Part shown: in pieces, positions 1-7,159 of the stretch | Layout of the letters: the number at the start of each line of letters is the position of its first letter | Position numbering within the stretch: the first letter of the stretch is position 1 | Assembly: GCA_030538175.1 (NCBI GenBank) | Contig: JAUNUL010000067.1 | Span: 1-11,194, forward strand | Length of the DNA: 11,194 bases | From: Propionibacteriaceae bacterium | GTDB taxonomy: Bacteria; Actinomycetota; Actinomycetes; Propionibacteriales; Propionibacteriaceae | Reading direction: 5' to 3' | The notes under the pieces: model-generated | The model's database searches: none | Seen by the model: only the letters and a program-made list of their open reading frames with translations | Told to the model about the DNA's origin: nothing | Translations under genes and position numbers: made by a program

Positions 1-451
1 CATCGGACTCAGGCAGAACGGACCCTGTGACGGGGGAACCGGGGACGTCATCGTTGATCGGGTCAGCCGCGTCACCGTCAGCAGCATCCGCGGATCGGTC
101 GGCCAGCGGCCACGGATCGTGGACCTCACCGTCCTCACCGATGCCGACGAGTCCTGTCGGGGCGAATTGGGCATCTTCGGCGAACTGCGACTCGGGCGTG
201 ATCACCGCAAGGATGGCCTGCTTGAGGACCAGAAGATCCTGTCCCGGGGCGATCTCAATCTTGGCCTGACGCTCACCGACCTCGATGACCGTGCCATAGA
301 TGCCGGAGTTGAGGATCACCCGGGTCCCGGGGGACATCGAATCAGCGAGCTTCGCTGCTTCCATCTGTCGCTTCCGGTTGGGCCGAATGATGAGGAAATA
401 GAACGAGGCCACCATCAAGGCGATCAGAAGGCCGGTGGTCATTGGGTCCAT
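1..451 (-). CDS. yajC: YajC, Sec translocon accessory subunit (3' end beyond window)
   Basis: YajC is a small inner-membrane protein that associates with SecDF and the SecYEG channel and supports protein export. The reading frame starts at an ATG at 451-449 and stays open through the left edge, giving 150 visible residues. One membrane segment lies at about residues 5-22 (TTGLLIALMVASFYFLII), followed at once by the family's basic RPNRKRQ stretch. Then comes the small cytoplasmic domain with PGTRVILNSGIYGTV (about 42-56) and a VGERQAKIEIAPG segment. From about residue 95 the protein becomes an acidic, Asp/Ala-rich low-complexity tail, common in actinobacterial YajC. A second in-frame ATG (Met4, 442-440) is an alternative start; the Shine-Dalgarno signal is weak (GGGAC). 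It lies 154 bases beyond ruvB in the same direction, as in other actinobacteria, where secD and secF usually follow. The family call is firm; only the C-terminus is missing. Confidence 0.93.
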   Translation of the reverse strand, partial: MDPMTTGLLIALMVASFYFLIIRPNRKRQMEAAKLADSMSPGTRVILNSGIYGTVIEVGERQAKIEIAPGQDLLVLKQAILAVITPESQFAEDAQFAPTGLVGIGEDGEVHDPWPLADRSADAADGDAADPINDDVPGSPVTGSVLPESD

Positions 452-499
452 GTGTCCCGCAATCCTGTGCTGCGTATCCCGCGAAGGGCTGACTGCCGG

Positions 500-533
500 A
501 GTCTACCCACGCGCACCAGCGGTGACGTGTCAA
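500..533 (-). promoter_or_regulatory. Possible promoter for yajC
   Basis: On the minus strand a perfect TTGACA (533-528) is followed by TAGACT (505-500), which fits the actinobacterial TAnnnT -10 pattern and lies 49 bases upstream of the yajC ATG. The spacer is 22 bases, clearly longer than the usual 16-19, so the two boxes may not work as a pair. The 154-base spacer 452-605 holds no gene. Its only other structure is a 6-bp GCCGGC hairpin at 580-598 with no T-run after it. Weak call. Confidence 0.3.
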
Positions 534-605
534 TCCCGTTCTGTGCAGGCGTGTCAGGGCCGTCTGTTGCCCCGTCTCCGCCGGCCTGCACCGCCGGCAG
601 GTGGG

Positions 606-1664
606 TCAGGTGAACAGCGCGGGGCCTTCCCCGCCGGCCGGCGGAGTGAGCCCGAGATGGCGCCAGGCAGCGTCAGTCGCGACCCGCCCACGCGGCGTAC
701 GCATCAAGAACCCTTGCCGGACCAGGAAGGGTTCCGCGACTTCCTCGACCGTCTCGGCCTCCTCCCCGACGGAGATCGCAAGAGTGGACAGCCCCACCGG
801 TCCCCCGCCAAAGCGTCGGCAGATCGCCTCGAGCACCCCGCGATCGAGCCGGTCGAGACCCAACTCGTCCACCTCATAGAGCTCCAGGGCATCCCGTGCG
901 AGCCCGGCGGTGACCACACCATCCGCCTTCACCTGGGCATAGTCGCGGACGCGGCGCAGCAGTCGGTTGGCGATGCGTGGTGTGCCTCGGGAACGACGCG
1001 CGATCTCCGCCGCCGCGGCTGGCGGCAACTGAATGCCCAGCACACCGGCCGACCGCAACAGGATGCGTTCGATCGCGTCGGTGGCATAGAAGTCGAGTTG
1101 AGCGGTGAACCCGAATCGGTCCCGCAGGGGTCCGGGAAGCAACCCGGCCCGCGTGGTCGCCCCCACGAGCGTGAACCGGGGGATCTCCAGGGGAATCGCC
1201 GTGGCCCCAGGCCCCTTGCCGACGATCACGTCGACTCGGAAGTCCTCCATGGCGAGATAAAGCATCTCTTCGGCAGGGCGGGACATCCGGTGGATCTCGT
1301 CGAGGAAAAAGACCTCGCCCTCGACGAGCCCGGACAGAATCGCGGCGAGATCGCCGGCGTGCTGGATCGCCGGGCCCGAGGAAATGCGCAGGGGTGCGCT
1401 CATCTCAGCGGCAATGATCATTGCCAGCGTCGTTTTGCCCAGCCCGGGCGGACCGGACAACAACACGTGATCCGGCACCGCATTGCGATGTTTCGCCGCC
1501 TCGAGGACGAGCCCCAACTGATCGGCGACCCGCGGCTGACCACGGAACTCCGCGAGGCTCCCCGGCCGCAACGCCGACTCCGCCGCCTGCTCATCGGGAA
1601 AGGCATGCGGGTCGACTGGGGAGTGTTCGGTCACGGCCGCGAGCCTAGTCGGTGCGGCTGACAC
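606..1664 (-). CDS. ruvB: RuvB, Holliday junction branch-migration helicase
   Basis: RuvB is the AAA+ ATPase that forms hexameric rings on either side of a RuvA-bound Holliday junction and drives branch migration. With the GTG at 1664 it has 352 residues. Visible motifs are Walker A GPPGLGKT (71-78), Walker B FFLDEIH (119-125), sensor 1 GATTRAG (168-174), and the arginine finger in PLRDRFG (179-185). The RuvB-type C-terminal winged helix follows, with [17 protein letters not shown]. All catalytic elements are present. The start is uncertain: an in-frame GTG at 1634-1632 (VTEHSPVD) would give 342 residues and a more family-typical N-terminus, and neither start has a clear ribosome site. The gene begins 7 bases after the ruvA stop, so it is almost certainly co-transcribed with ruvC-ruvA. 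Confidence 0.97.
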   Translation of the reverse strand: MSAAPTRLAAVTEHSPVDPHAFPDEQAAESALRPGSLAEFRGQPRVADQLGLVLEAAKHRNAVPDHVLLSGPPGLGKTTLAMIIAAEMSAPLRISSGPAIQHAGDLAAILSGLVEGEVFFLDEIHRMSRPAEEMLYLAMEDFRVDVIVGKGPGATAIPLEIPRFTLVGATTRAGLLPGPLRDRFGFTAQLDFYATDAIERILLRSAGVLGIQLPPAAAAEIARRSRGTPRIANRLLRRVRDYAQVKADGVVTAGLARDALELYEVDELGLDRLDRGVLEAICRRFGGGPVGLSTLAISVGEEAETVEEVAEPFLVRQGFLMRTPRGRVATDAAWRHLGLTPPAGGEGPALFT

Positions 1665-1671
1665 GACCCGG

Positions 1672-2271
1672 TCACTTCTTTGCCAGCGTCTGCAGTGCGG
1701 CTCGCATCAGCACCGCGATGTTGGTCTCGGACAGCGCGAGATCCGCGACGCGCTCGCAAGCGGCGTCGGCCTCCTTTGCCGACCAGCCCAGTCCTTGCAG
1801 ACCCTGGGCCACCTGGTCGCGCCAGGGGGCCGCTGCTGCGGCCACGGGCTGACGGGCCGAGATCGCCCCCAGCGCCTGCACCTTGTCCTTGAGCTCCAGC
1901 ACCATCCGTTGTGCCCCCTTGGGCCCGATGCCTGGAACACGAGTGAGCGTCTTGTGGTCCTCGGCGAGGATCGCGGCGCGGAATTCGTCGGGGCTGAGCA
2001 CCGCCAGCAGCGCCTGCGCGATCCGTGGGCCCACCCCGGACGCGGTCTGCGCCAACTCGAAGCAGTCCCGTTCCTCCGCGCCCGCGAAGCCATAGATGGT
2101 CAGCGAGTCCTCGCGAACCACCAGCGACGTGTGCAGGTGGGTGGGCTCCCCAAGGCGCACGCCCGCAGCAGTCGCCGGAGTGCACTCCGCGCGGACGCCG
2201 AAACCGTTGAGATCCATGACCACCCAGGTGGCGCCAGCGGCCGCCACGGTCCCGTTGAGATGTGCGATCAC
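1672..2271 (-). CDS. ruvA: RuvA, Holliday junction DNA-binding subunit
   Basis: RuvA binds the four-way junction as a tetramer and loads RuvB. The 199-residue length is normal. The N-terminal OB-fold domain (about 1-63) begins MIAHLNGTV and ends near LTIYGFAG. Two helix-hairpin-helix motifs follow: [14 protein letters not shown] (about 76-89) and [12 protein letters not shown] (about 112-123), the second with the classic GIGPK turn. An Ala-rich flexible linker (about 142-150) leads to domain III, which contacts RuvB ([15 protein letters not shown]). The GTG start overlaps the ruvC stop as GTGA (2268-2271). A strong AGGAGG lies at 2282-2277, five bases upstream, so the start is well supported and translation is probably coupled to ruvC. 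Confidence 0.96.
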   Translation of the reverse strand: MIAHLNGTVAAAGATWVVMDLNGFGVRAECTPATAAGVRLGEPTHLHTSLVVREDSLTIYGFAGAEERDCFELAQTASGVGPRIAQALLAVLSPDEFRAAILAEDHKTLTRVPGIGPKGAQRMVLELKDKVQALGAISARQPVAAAAAPWRDQVAQGLQGLGWSAKEADAACERVADLALSETNIAVLMRAALQTLAKK

Positions 2272-2888
2272 GACAACCTCCTGGCAACCTTGCGGGTCGC
2301 CGCATCCACCCGGGCCACCTGGCGGCGGGACAATTCCGCAGCCCGATCCAACGCATCACCGTGGTCGGCGTCGCCGGGCCGAACACGACGCAGGGCCTCC
2401 TCGATGCGGTTGCTCGAGGCACCCCGCCAGACCTGACAGATGCCCAACGCGACCGCGTCCGCCGCGTCAGCCGGTCGCGGTGGGGTGTCGAGCTGCAGCA
2501 GCCGCATCACCATCGTGCCGACCTGGGCCTTGCCTGCCCGGCCATTGCCGGTGATCGCGGCCTTGACCTCACTCGGCGTGTGCTGTGCGACCGGCACAGC
2601 CCGCCTGGCACCCACCAACATCGCCACACCCGCCGCCTGGGCGGTGTCGATCACGGTCGGGGTGTTGTGCTGGGCGAACACCCGCTCCACCGCCACCACG
2701 TCAGGCAGCCACTCATCGACCAGTCGGCTCAGCTCCTGCTCCAGGGTGACCAGACGTCGCGGGGTGTCCAGATCCGGGTCGGTCTTGATAACCCCGACCG
2801 CCAGCAGCGTGGGCGGGCGTCCCGGTGACCCCTCGACCACCCCGAACCCGCACCGCGTCAGGCCGGGATCCACCCCGAGCACCCGCAT
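2268..2888 (-). CDS. ruvC: RuvC, Holliday junction resolvase
   Basis: RuvC is the RNase H-fold endonuclease that cuts Holliday junctions symmetrically. The 206-residue protein shows the four acidic catalytic positions of the family: D7 in [11 protein letters not shown]68 in VAVERVF, and D141 and D144 in [11 protein letters not shown]. Also recognisable are [18 protein letters not shown] (about 71-88) and the [20 protein letters not shown] block (104-123). The last 40 or so residues are a basic, Arg-rich extension, longer than in E. coli RuvC (173 residues). The ATG start has a strong AAGGGGG (2900-2894) five bases upstream. It is the first gene of ruvC-ruvA-ruvB, and the gap before it carries a LexA box and a -10 element, pointing to SOS control. 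Confidence 0.96.
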   Translation of the reverse strand: MRVLGVDPGLTRCGFGVVEGSPGRPPTLLAVGVIKTDPDLDTPRRLVTLEQELSRLVDEWLPDVVAVERVFAQHNTPTVIDTAQAAGVAMLVGARRAVPVAQHTPSEVKAAITGNGRAGKAQVGTMVMRLLQLDTPPRPADAADAVALGICQVWRGASSNRIEEALRRVRPGDADHGDALDRAAELSRRQVARVDAATRKVARRLS

Positions 2889-2899
2889 CCGAACCCCCT

Positions 2900-2915
2900 T
2901 AGAACAGATGTTCGG
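2900..2915 (-). promoter_or_regulatory. LexA (SOS) box upstream of ruvC
   Basis: The minus strand reads CCGAACATCTGTTCTA. It contains the palindrome GAACA-TC-TGTTC and matches the actinobacterial LexA consensus TCGAAC-N4-GTTCGA at 10 of 12 defined positions. It lies 12 bases upstream of the ruvC ATG, just downstream of a -10-like element, so bound LexA would cover the predicted transcription start. ruvCAB is SOS-regulated in many bacteria, mycobacteria included, which fits the context. Occupancy by LexA here is inference from the motif and its position. Confidence 0.8.
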
Positions 2916-2921
2916 ATTCTA
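2916..2921 (-). promoter_or_regulatory. -10 element of the ruvCAB promoter
   Basis: TAGAAT on the minus strand (2921-2916) matches the TAnnnT core of actinobacterial sigma-70-type promoters. The start predicted seven bases downstream falls near 2909, inside the LexA box, giving a leader of about 21 bases that includes the ruvC ribosome site. I see no good -35 at the usual distance, which would lie in the 3' end of yebC; this is common for regulated actinobacterial promoters. Confidence 0.55.
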
Positions 2922-2939
2922 ACCAGGTTTGCCGCCCGA

Positions 2940-3683
2940 TCACTCCTCCGGCGGCTGCGCGTTGTCGTAAACGTTCTGCACATCATCGAGATCTTCCAGA
3001 GCATCGATGATGCGCTCAAGCTTTTCCGCGGTTTCGCTGTCGACCGGCGAGTCATAGTCGGGGACCATGTGCACCTCGGCGGACTCATAGTCCAAGCCGG
3101 CCGCCTGGACGGCCTTGCGGACCTCGACCACGTCGTTGGGGTCGCACAGGATCGTGAACCCCTCGCCCTCGTCGTTGACCTCGTCCGCGCCGGCCTCCAA
3201 CGTGGCCTCCACCAGGTCGTCCTCGGTGATCTCGCGACCATCCTGGGCCTTCGCCACCTCGATGACACCCTTGCGCTGATAGATCCGCGACACCGAACCG
3301 ATGTCGGCCATCGTGCCGCCATTGCGCGTGACAGCGACCTTGACCTCGGCCGCAGACCGGTTGCGGTTATCGGTCAGACACTCGATGAGGACACCGATGC
3401 CGCCGGGGGCCATCGCCTCATACCACAACGTTTCATAGTTGACCGCGTCAGCACCGGAGCCGGAGCCGCGCTTGACCGCACGGTCGATGTTGTCGTTCGG
3501 CACCGACGACTTCTTGGCCTTCTGGATCGCGTCATAGAGAGTGGGATTGCCCGCTGGGTCCCCACCCCCGAGCCGTGCCGCGACCTCGACGTTCTTGACG
3601 AGCTTGGCAAAGAGCTTGCCCCGCTTCGCGTCGAGGATTGCCTTCTTGTGCTTGGTTGTCGCCCATTTGGAGTGACCTGCCAT
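2940..3683 (-). CDS. yebC: YebC/TACO1-family protein (DUF28)
   Basis: This 247-residue protein is a clear full-length YebC/PmpR (DUF28) member. The N-terminus [20 protein letters not shown] and the following RGKLFAKL are family signatures. So are [15 protein letters not shown] (about 59-73) and the [19 protein letters not shown] segment (about 88-106). The C-terminus is acidic ([19 protein letters not shown]). The family was long annotated as a transcriptional regulator; more recent work on YebC and mitochondrial TACO1 supports a ribosome-associated role in relieving stalls at proline-rich sequences. The sequence cannot separate these roles. The ATG has an AAAGG seven bases upstream. It follows the GNAT gene by 15 bases and precedes ruvC by 51 bases; yebC next to ruvC is a widely conserved arrangement. 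Confidence 0.95.
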   Translation of the reverse strand: MAGHSKWATTKHKKAILDAKRGKLFAKLVKNVEVAARLGGGDPAGNPTLYDAIQKAKKSSVPNDNIDRAVKRGSGSGADAVNYETLWYEAMAPGGIGVLIECLTDNRNRSAAEVKVAVTRNGGTMADIGSVSRIYQRKGVIEVAKAQDGREITEDDLVEATLEAGADEVNDEGEGFTILCDPNDVVEVRKAVQAAGLDYESAEVHMVPDYDSPVDSETAEKLERIIDALEDLDDVQNVYDNAQPPEE

Positions 3684-3698
3684 TGACAGACCTTTCGT

Positions 3699-4703
3699 TC
3701 AGGAGGTGAGTGCGGCTCGTGCTTCCTCAGGGGTTTCGATCCGCTGGTATTGAATGATGGTGTCGACGGGCTCATAGCCCAATGATTGATAGAGCGCGGT
3801 CCCGCGGCCGTCGACCGAATCCAGGCCGACGCCACCAGCGTCCATGCCCGCCCGGCGGAACGAGTCGAGGGAGCGTGCCAGGAGCACGCGCGCGATGTTG
3901 CGCCCCCGCTGAGCCGGGCGTACGCCTATTCGGTCGGTCCACCCGAGCGCTGGTCCCCCCAACTCATCACTGGCGGAGTTGAGGGCATAGCCCACCACCG
4001 TGTCCCACTGGTCGACGGCCACCCACGACAGGTCGGGTCGGGCGTGGGCGCGGGCGAGTGATTCGGCCCACGTATGCGGGTCGACCTCTCGTGAACCCCA
4101 GCGATCTGCGAAGGCCTCATTGTGGGCCTGCCGGGTGGCCTCCATCCAGCGCGGGCCGAACGGTTCGAACCGCACCCCGAGCACCGGGGTGGCGACGAAT
4201 TCCGCGACCCGTTGACCGGTGGGGAATGGGCAGATCATGTCGATCAACCAGCGGCTCGGCTCGAATCCCTGGTTGGTGAACAGGCTGCGCTTGTTCGACA
4301 TCGAGGCATCGCTGAACGCCACCATCCGCAGCGGACCCGTGGCCTCCGACGCCACGAACCAATCCCGCGCGCGGTGGATCTGCCAACGCAACAACGCCCG
4401 GCCGATCCCCTGATGACGAAACGCCGGGTGCACGGCACCGTCAAGTCGCACGGTGGGCTCGGCACCGCTGACGGTCAACCAGCCCACCGCAACCATGGAC
4501 GATCCCTCATAGCCCAGCGCCATGAGATCGGGTGCCAGCGGTCCGGATGTCTCGAACCAAGCCTCGAGCTCGTCGAGACTCACCCGCTGACTGGTGTCAT
4601 CGAACGCCGCGATGGCGGCAACGAGCGCCTGGACTTCGACGAGATCTTTGTCCTGCCCGGGGCGCCAACGCAGCGGGGTCACGTCGTTCAAACTGTGTGA
4701 CAT
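3699..4703 (-). CDS. Tandem GNAT-domain acetyltransferase
   Basis: The product (334 residues) has two GCN5-related N-acetyltransferase domains, the layout also seen in mycothiol synthase MshD. Domain 1 (about 9-150) has the acetyl-CoA loop VHPAFRHQGIGRALL (91-105). Domain 2 (about 178-320) has VRPAQRGRNIARVLL (261-275) and ends with the typical ALYQSLGYEP (303-312). In domain 2 the usual third glycine of the loop is Asn (RGRNIA), a variant also found in other GNAT proteins. I chose the ATG at 4703 because GGAGGGG lies just upstream; a longer frame to 4751 would cross that site. It could act on a small molecule such as a thiol or aminoglycoside, or on a protein; the substrate is not recognisable. 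Similarity to MshD is architectural only. The gene lies 61 bases after the acyltransferase and 15 bases before yebC. Confidence 0.85.
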   Translation of the reverse strand: MSHSLNDVTPLRWRPGQDKDLVEVQALVAAIAAFDDTSQRVSLDELEAWFETSGPLAPDLMALGYEGSSMVAVGWLTVSGAEPTVRLDGAVHPAFRHQGIGRALLRWQIHRARDWFVASEATGPLRMVAFSDASMSNKRSLFTNQGFEPSRWLIDMICPFPTGQRVAEFVATPVLGVRFEPFGPRWMEATRQAHNEAFADRWGSREVDPHTWAESLARAHARPDLSWVAVDQWDTVVGYALNSASDELGGPALGWTDRIGVRPAQRGRNIARVLLARSLDSFRRAGMDAGGVGLDSVDGRGTALYQSLGYEPVDTIIQYQRIETPEEARAALTS

Positions 4704-4707
4704 TTCA

Positions 4708-4714
4708 CCCCTCC
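4708..4714 (-). promoter_or_regulatory. Ribosome binding site deciding the GNAT start
   Basis: GGAGGGG on the minus strand ends four bases before the ATG at 4703; the GGAGG core is six bases away. It fixes the start against a 16-codon upstream extension. A TAGAGT -10-like hexamer at 4738-4733 lies suitably upstream but has no matching -35, so a separate promoter for GNAT-yebC is possible but unproven. Confidence 0.75.
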
Positions 4715-4764
4715 GGCAGCTAGCAGTGGCACACTCTAGCCGGTCAGCCACCGCGTCTGCCCGA

Positions 4765-5640
4765 TCACCGCCAGATCTGCGGCGTTTCCGTCACGCCACC
4801 CTTGCGCGGACGGGCCGTCTGCGCCCAGACATGGCGCCACGTGTGCGCGGTCTGCGGAGTCTTCGACCCAGGCAGGCGACCCGGCTCGGACCGCTGCACC
4901 GCCCACCAGGTTGCGCCATCCTCGGCGATCAGGCCATCCACCGCAGCCTCTTGGTCCCGCCCGTCGGCGCCAGCATGCAGCGGGCTGCCGAAGCGTACGC
5001 TCACCCGGGACACACCGGACGTGGCCCGCACGGCCCGGGCGCCGCGGATCCCGACCGGCACAACCGGCAGTCCGGTCTGCTCGGCCAGAGTCGCCGCGAA
5101 GTGATGGAACGGACGCTTCGTGGCGCCGGCGGCCGGCAGGCCCTCGGGGAAGATCAGCACCGACCAGCCCTCACCGAGCAGCGTGGCCAGCTTGACTCCG
5201 TCGGCGCCGGGATTGTCGAAGTCCACCAACACCCGTCGACGCAGCAGTCCGGACAGGAACCCGACCCGCTCCCGCGGCACGCTGACCACGGCCGTCCTGG
5301 ATCGACGGTCGGGATCGAGACGGGCCAACACCAGCTCCGCCGCGTTCGCCGTCGGGTGGTTGGCCACGAAGATCACTGGCCCGTTCGGGAGCCGATCGGG
5401 GCGCGGACCGTCGAGGGCAATGCCGAGACCCACCGGCGCGAACCTCTGCAGACCGGCCCGCGCGGGTCGGTGCGGCCAAGCGTGGGTGATGGGCAGGTGG
5501 GCATCCTCTGGGCCCGACCACCGGGCACCCGCGAGCACCTGTCGGACATCGCGCAGCAGGCCGCGCAGCAGCTTGGGTCGCCGGCGGCCCGACGTGGCCC
5601 AGCCGGCCAACTGACGGGCGCCCTCGTTGTCCTTGCTCAT
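4765..5640 (-). CDS. PlsC-like phospholipid/glycerol acyltransferase family protein
   Basis: The 291-residue protein looks like a 1-acylglycerol-3-phosphate acyltransferase relative. Block I is FVANHPTANAAELVL (91-105). The following segment includes GFLSGLLRRRVLVDFDN (127-143), block III is LIFPEGLPAAG (162-172), and block IV is GLPVVPVGIRGA (190-201). Asn-His is present, but the aspartate of the standard HX4D is not: that position is Ala100, and the first acidic residue is Glu102, seven after the His. This matches the longer H-X6-D/E spacing of some bacterial relatives or else a weakened active site. No membrane helix is obvious. The tail after about 245 is Trp/Arg-rich and unlike the core. 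The ATG overlaps the upstream stop as ATGA (5637-5640); a longer frame to 5901 would run into that gene and is rejected. A lipid or lysophospholipid acyl acceptor is inferred. Confidence 0.82.
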   Translation of the reverse strand: MSKDNEGARQLAGWATSGRRRPKLLRGLLRDVRQVLAGARWSGPEDAHLPITHAWPHRPARAGLQRFAPVGLGIALDGPRPDRLPNGPVIFVANHPTANAAELVLARLDPDRRSRTAVVSVPRERVGFLSGLLRRRVLVDFDNPGADGVKLATLLGEGWSVLIFPEGLPAAGATKRPFHHFAATLAEQTGLPVVPVGIRGARAVRATSGVSRVSVRFGSPLHAGADGRDQEAAVDGLIAEDGATWWAVQRSEPGRLPGSKTPQTAHTWRHVWAQTARPRKGGVTETPQIWR

Positions 5641-7157
5641 GCGGTCACATCCGCGATCAACGAAGCGGGGGTGTGCAAGTGCAGGATGTCGGGGTTGCGA
5701 CCCACCGAACCGCTGGCGATCTCCAGCGCATCCGCGAGGGTGCTGGCGGCGCGATGCCCCAATCGCTCGGCGCTGGCCCGATCCGCACCGACCCAGATGA
5801 TGTCGCTGCAGTGAGCAGCCGCCGGCTGAATCGCGTCCCACAACTGCAACGGGTGCGTGCCGTGGAAGGCATTCTGGGTCCGATACAGGCTGGCGTACCA
5901 CTCATCGGAGACGAAGCGCTCCTCGTGCTCGGCATGGATCCGGGCAGAGTCGGTGGTGAGCGGCAGCACTTCGGCGAAGAAGTCGGCGGACGCGGCATGG
6001 AAGCGCGCGTTGAACTCTTGCGGCAGGGGGTGGAAGAGAATCATCGCCCCGCCCTGGCGGACGGCCGGCTGGCCCGTGTGGGCACCGAACGTCCGAGCGA
6101 GGGTATCCCACGCCGCGATCAAGGGGTTCATCACCGCGTCCTGGTTGTGCTCAGTCACCGGGGCCGGGCCGGCGATGACGATGTCCGCCTGAGCGCCAAC
6201 GTCAACCCGCTGCTGATCGAGCAGGATTCCCCGGCTAACCTCGCCAACCGCGCTGGTTTCGCCACCGGTCGCCGCCAGCACGCCATAGGGCGCGGAGGGC
6301 ACATCGAGGAGGAGCCGGCGTACGCGATGGGGCGCGAACTGCTGCAGCCGACGCAACGCGAGCGCATTCGCCCGGTCGCGGACATTCCACTCCCACTCAC
6401 GCTTGCCCAGGAACCCGAGCCGCGGCGCGAACTGCGACTGGTCGAGCACGATCTCCAGATGCCACACGGTCAGGTGCTCGGCGAGCACCGCAACCACGTC
6501 GTCGGCGGCCTTCGCATCGGCGCCACCGCGGAGTTGCGCCCACGACTCAGCTGCACCCGTCACACCGGTCGCGAGCTGCTGCCAGCCGGTGTGCTCGAGC
6601 TCGGAGACCACGCTGACGTCGATGACGAGGTCCGCCTCGGCGACCACCTTGTTCACCCGCACCCCGGGCGCGAGCTCGACGAGATCCGGCGACTCCGCAT
6701 CATGCGGACCGATCAGACCATCGCTGGCGAACGACCGGTGCACCCGCTCCCCCACCAGACCACGGATCTCGGCCTCGCTCGCGAGCCGGCGCAGGCCGTT
6801 GGCGGCAACGAGTTGAACGTCATCGATGCCGGCTGCGGCGGCCAGGGAGAGGATCTGCTCCAGTGCCTCGGTGCGGATATCCGGGCGGGCCATCGCCGGT
6901 GCGGGGCGAGCACCGTCGGTAAAGACGATCGCCACCTTGATCCCCGGCCGCAGGAGATCGCCGAGGGGAACAGCACCGACCGGCTCGGTGAGCGCCCGGC
7001 CGATGGCCAGGGCGGGATCGATGCCGGGCCGGGACTCCGCGGGATAGGCCACGCGGGTCCCCAGTGGCAGCCGCTCGAGCCGGCAGCCGGCTCCTTCGGC
7101 GATCAGCAGGGGTGGGGTGCGCTCGTCCACCTCGAGGACGAAACCGGGGCGGTTCAT
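5637..7157 (-). CDS. LarA-like (DUF2088) protein, probably not a lactate racemase
   Basis: The 506-residue product resembles the nickel-pincer lactate racemase family in its N-terminal half. It has EPVGAVPLGDLL (58-69), IVFTDGARPAP (77-87) with the family D-x-x-R-P (D81, R84), and GIDDVQLVAANGLRR (110-124). Residues seen in true LarA are missing: the His of the G-T-H-R motif is Arg123 here, and around LEHTGWQQLATG (187-198), where LarA has a histidine and the lysine that carries the pincer cofactor, there is His189 but no Lys. The C-terminal half (about 280-500) is hydrophobic/mixed with no motif I recognise. I prefer the ATG at 7157 because AAGGAG (7171-7166) is eight bases away; the GTG at 7163, which overlaps the upstream stop as GTGA, is only two bases from it. 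No larB, larC or larE lies in the window. A role in lipid metabolism is inferred only from neighbours. Confidence 0.8.
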   Translation of the reverse strand: MNRPGFVLEVDERTPPLLIAEGAGCRLERLPLGTRVAYPAESRPGIDPALAIGRALTEPVGAVPLGDLLRPGIKVAIVFTDGARPAPAMARPDIRTEALEQILSLAAAAGIDDVQLVAANGLRRLASEAEIRGLVGERVHRSFASDGLIGPHDAESPDLVELAPGVRVNKVVAEADLVIDVSVVSELEHTGWQQLATGVTGAAESWAQLRGGADAKAADDVVAVLAEHLTVWHLEIVLDQSQFAPRLGFLGKREWEWNVRDRANALALRRLQQFAPHRVRRLLLDVPSAPYGVLAATGGETSAVGEVSRGILLDQQRVDVGAQADIVIAGPAPVTEHNQDAVMNPLIAAWDTLARTFGAHTGQPAVRQGGAMILFHPLPQEFNARFHAASADFFAEVLPLTTDSARIHAEHEERFVSDEWYASLYRTQNAFHGTHPLQLWDAIQPAAAHCSDIIWVGADRASAERLGHRAASTLADALEIASGSVGRNPDILHLHTPASLIADVTA

Positions 7158-7159
7158 GG

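Noticed and set aside
342..533. 63-codon minus-strand frame near yajC
   Set aside because: It overlaps the start of yajC in a different frame and has no recognisable features.
580..598. Hairpin GCCGGC/GCCGGC between ruvB and yajC as a terminator
   Set aside because: Only 6 bp, made from a self-complementary hexamer common in GC-rich DNA, with no T-run downstream on the minus strand.
435..1661. Open frame of 408 codons on the plus strand opposite ruvB
   Set aside because: It is antisense to a certain ruvB gene, has no ribosome site or recognisable domain, and its composition is that expected of the complement of GC-rich codons.
3699..4703. Naming the tandem GNAT mshD
   Set aside because: Only the two-domain layout matches; I could not find sequence features specific to mycothiol synthase.
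5641..5901. Upstream extension of the acyltransferase frame
   Set aside because: It overlaps the end of the LarA-like gene in another frame; the ATG at 5640 forms a coupled ATGA overlap.
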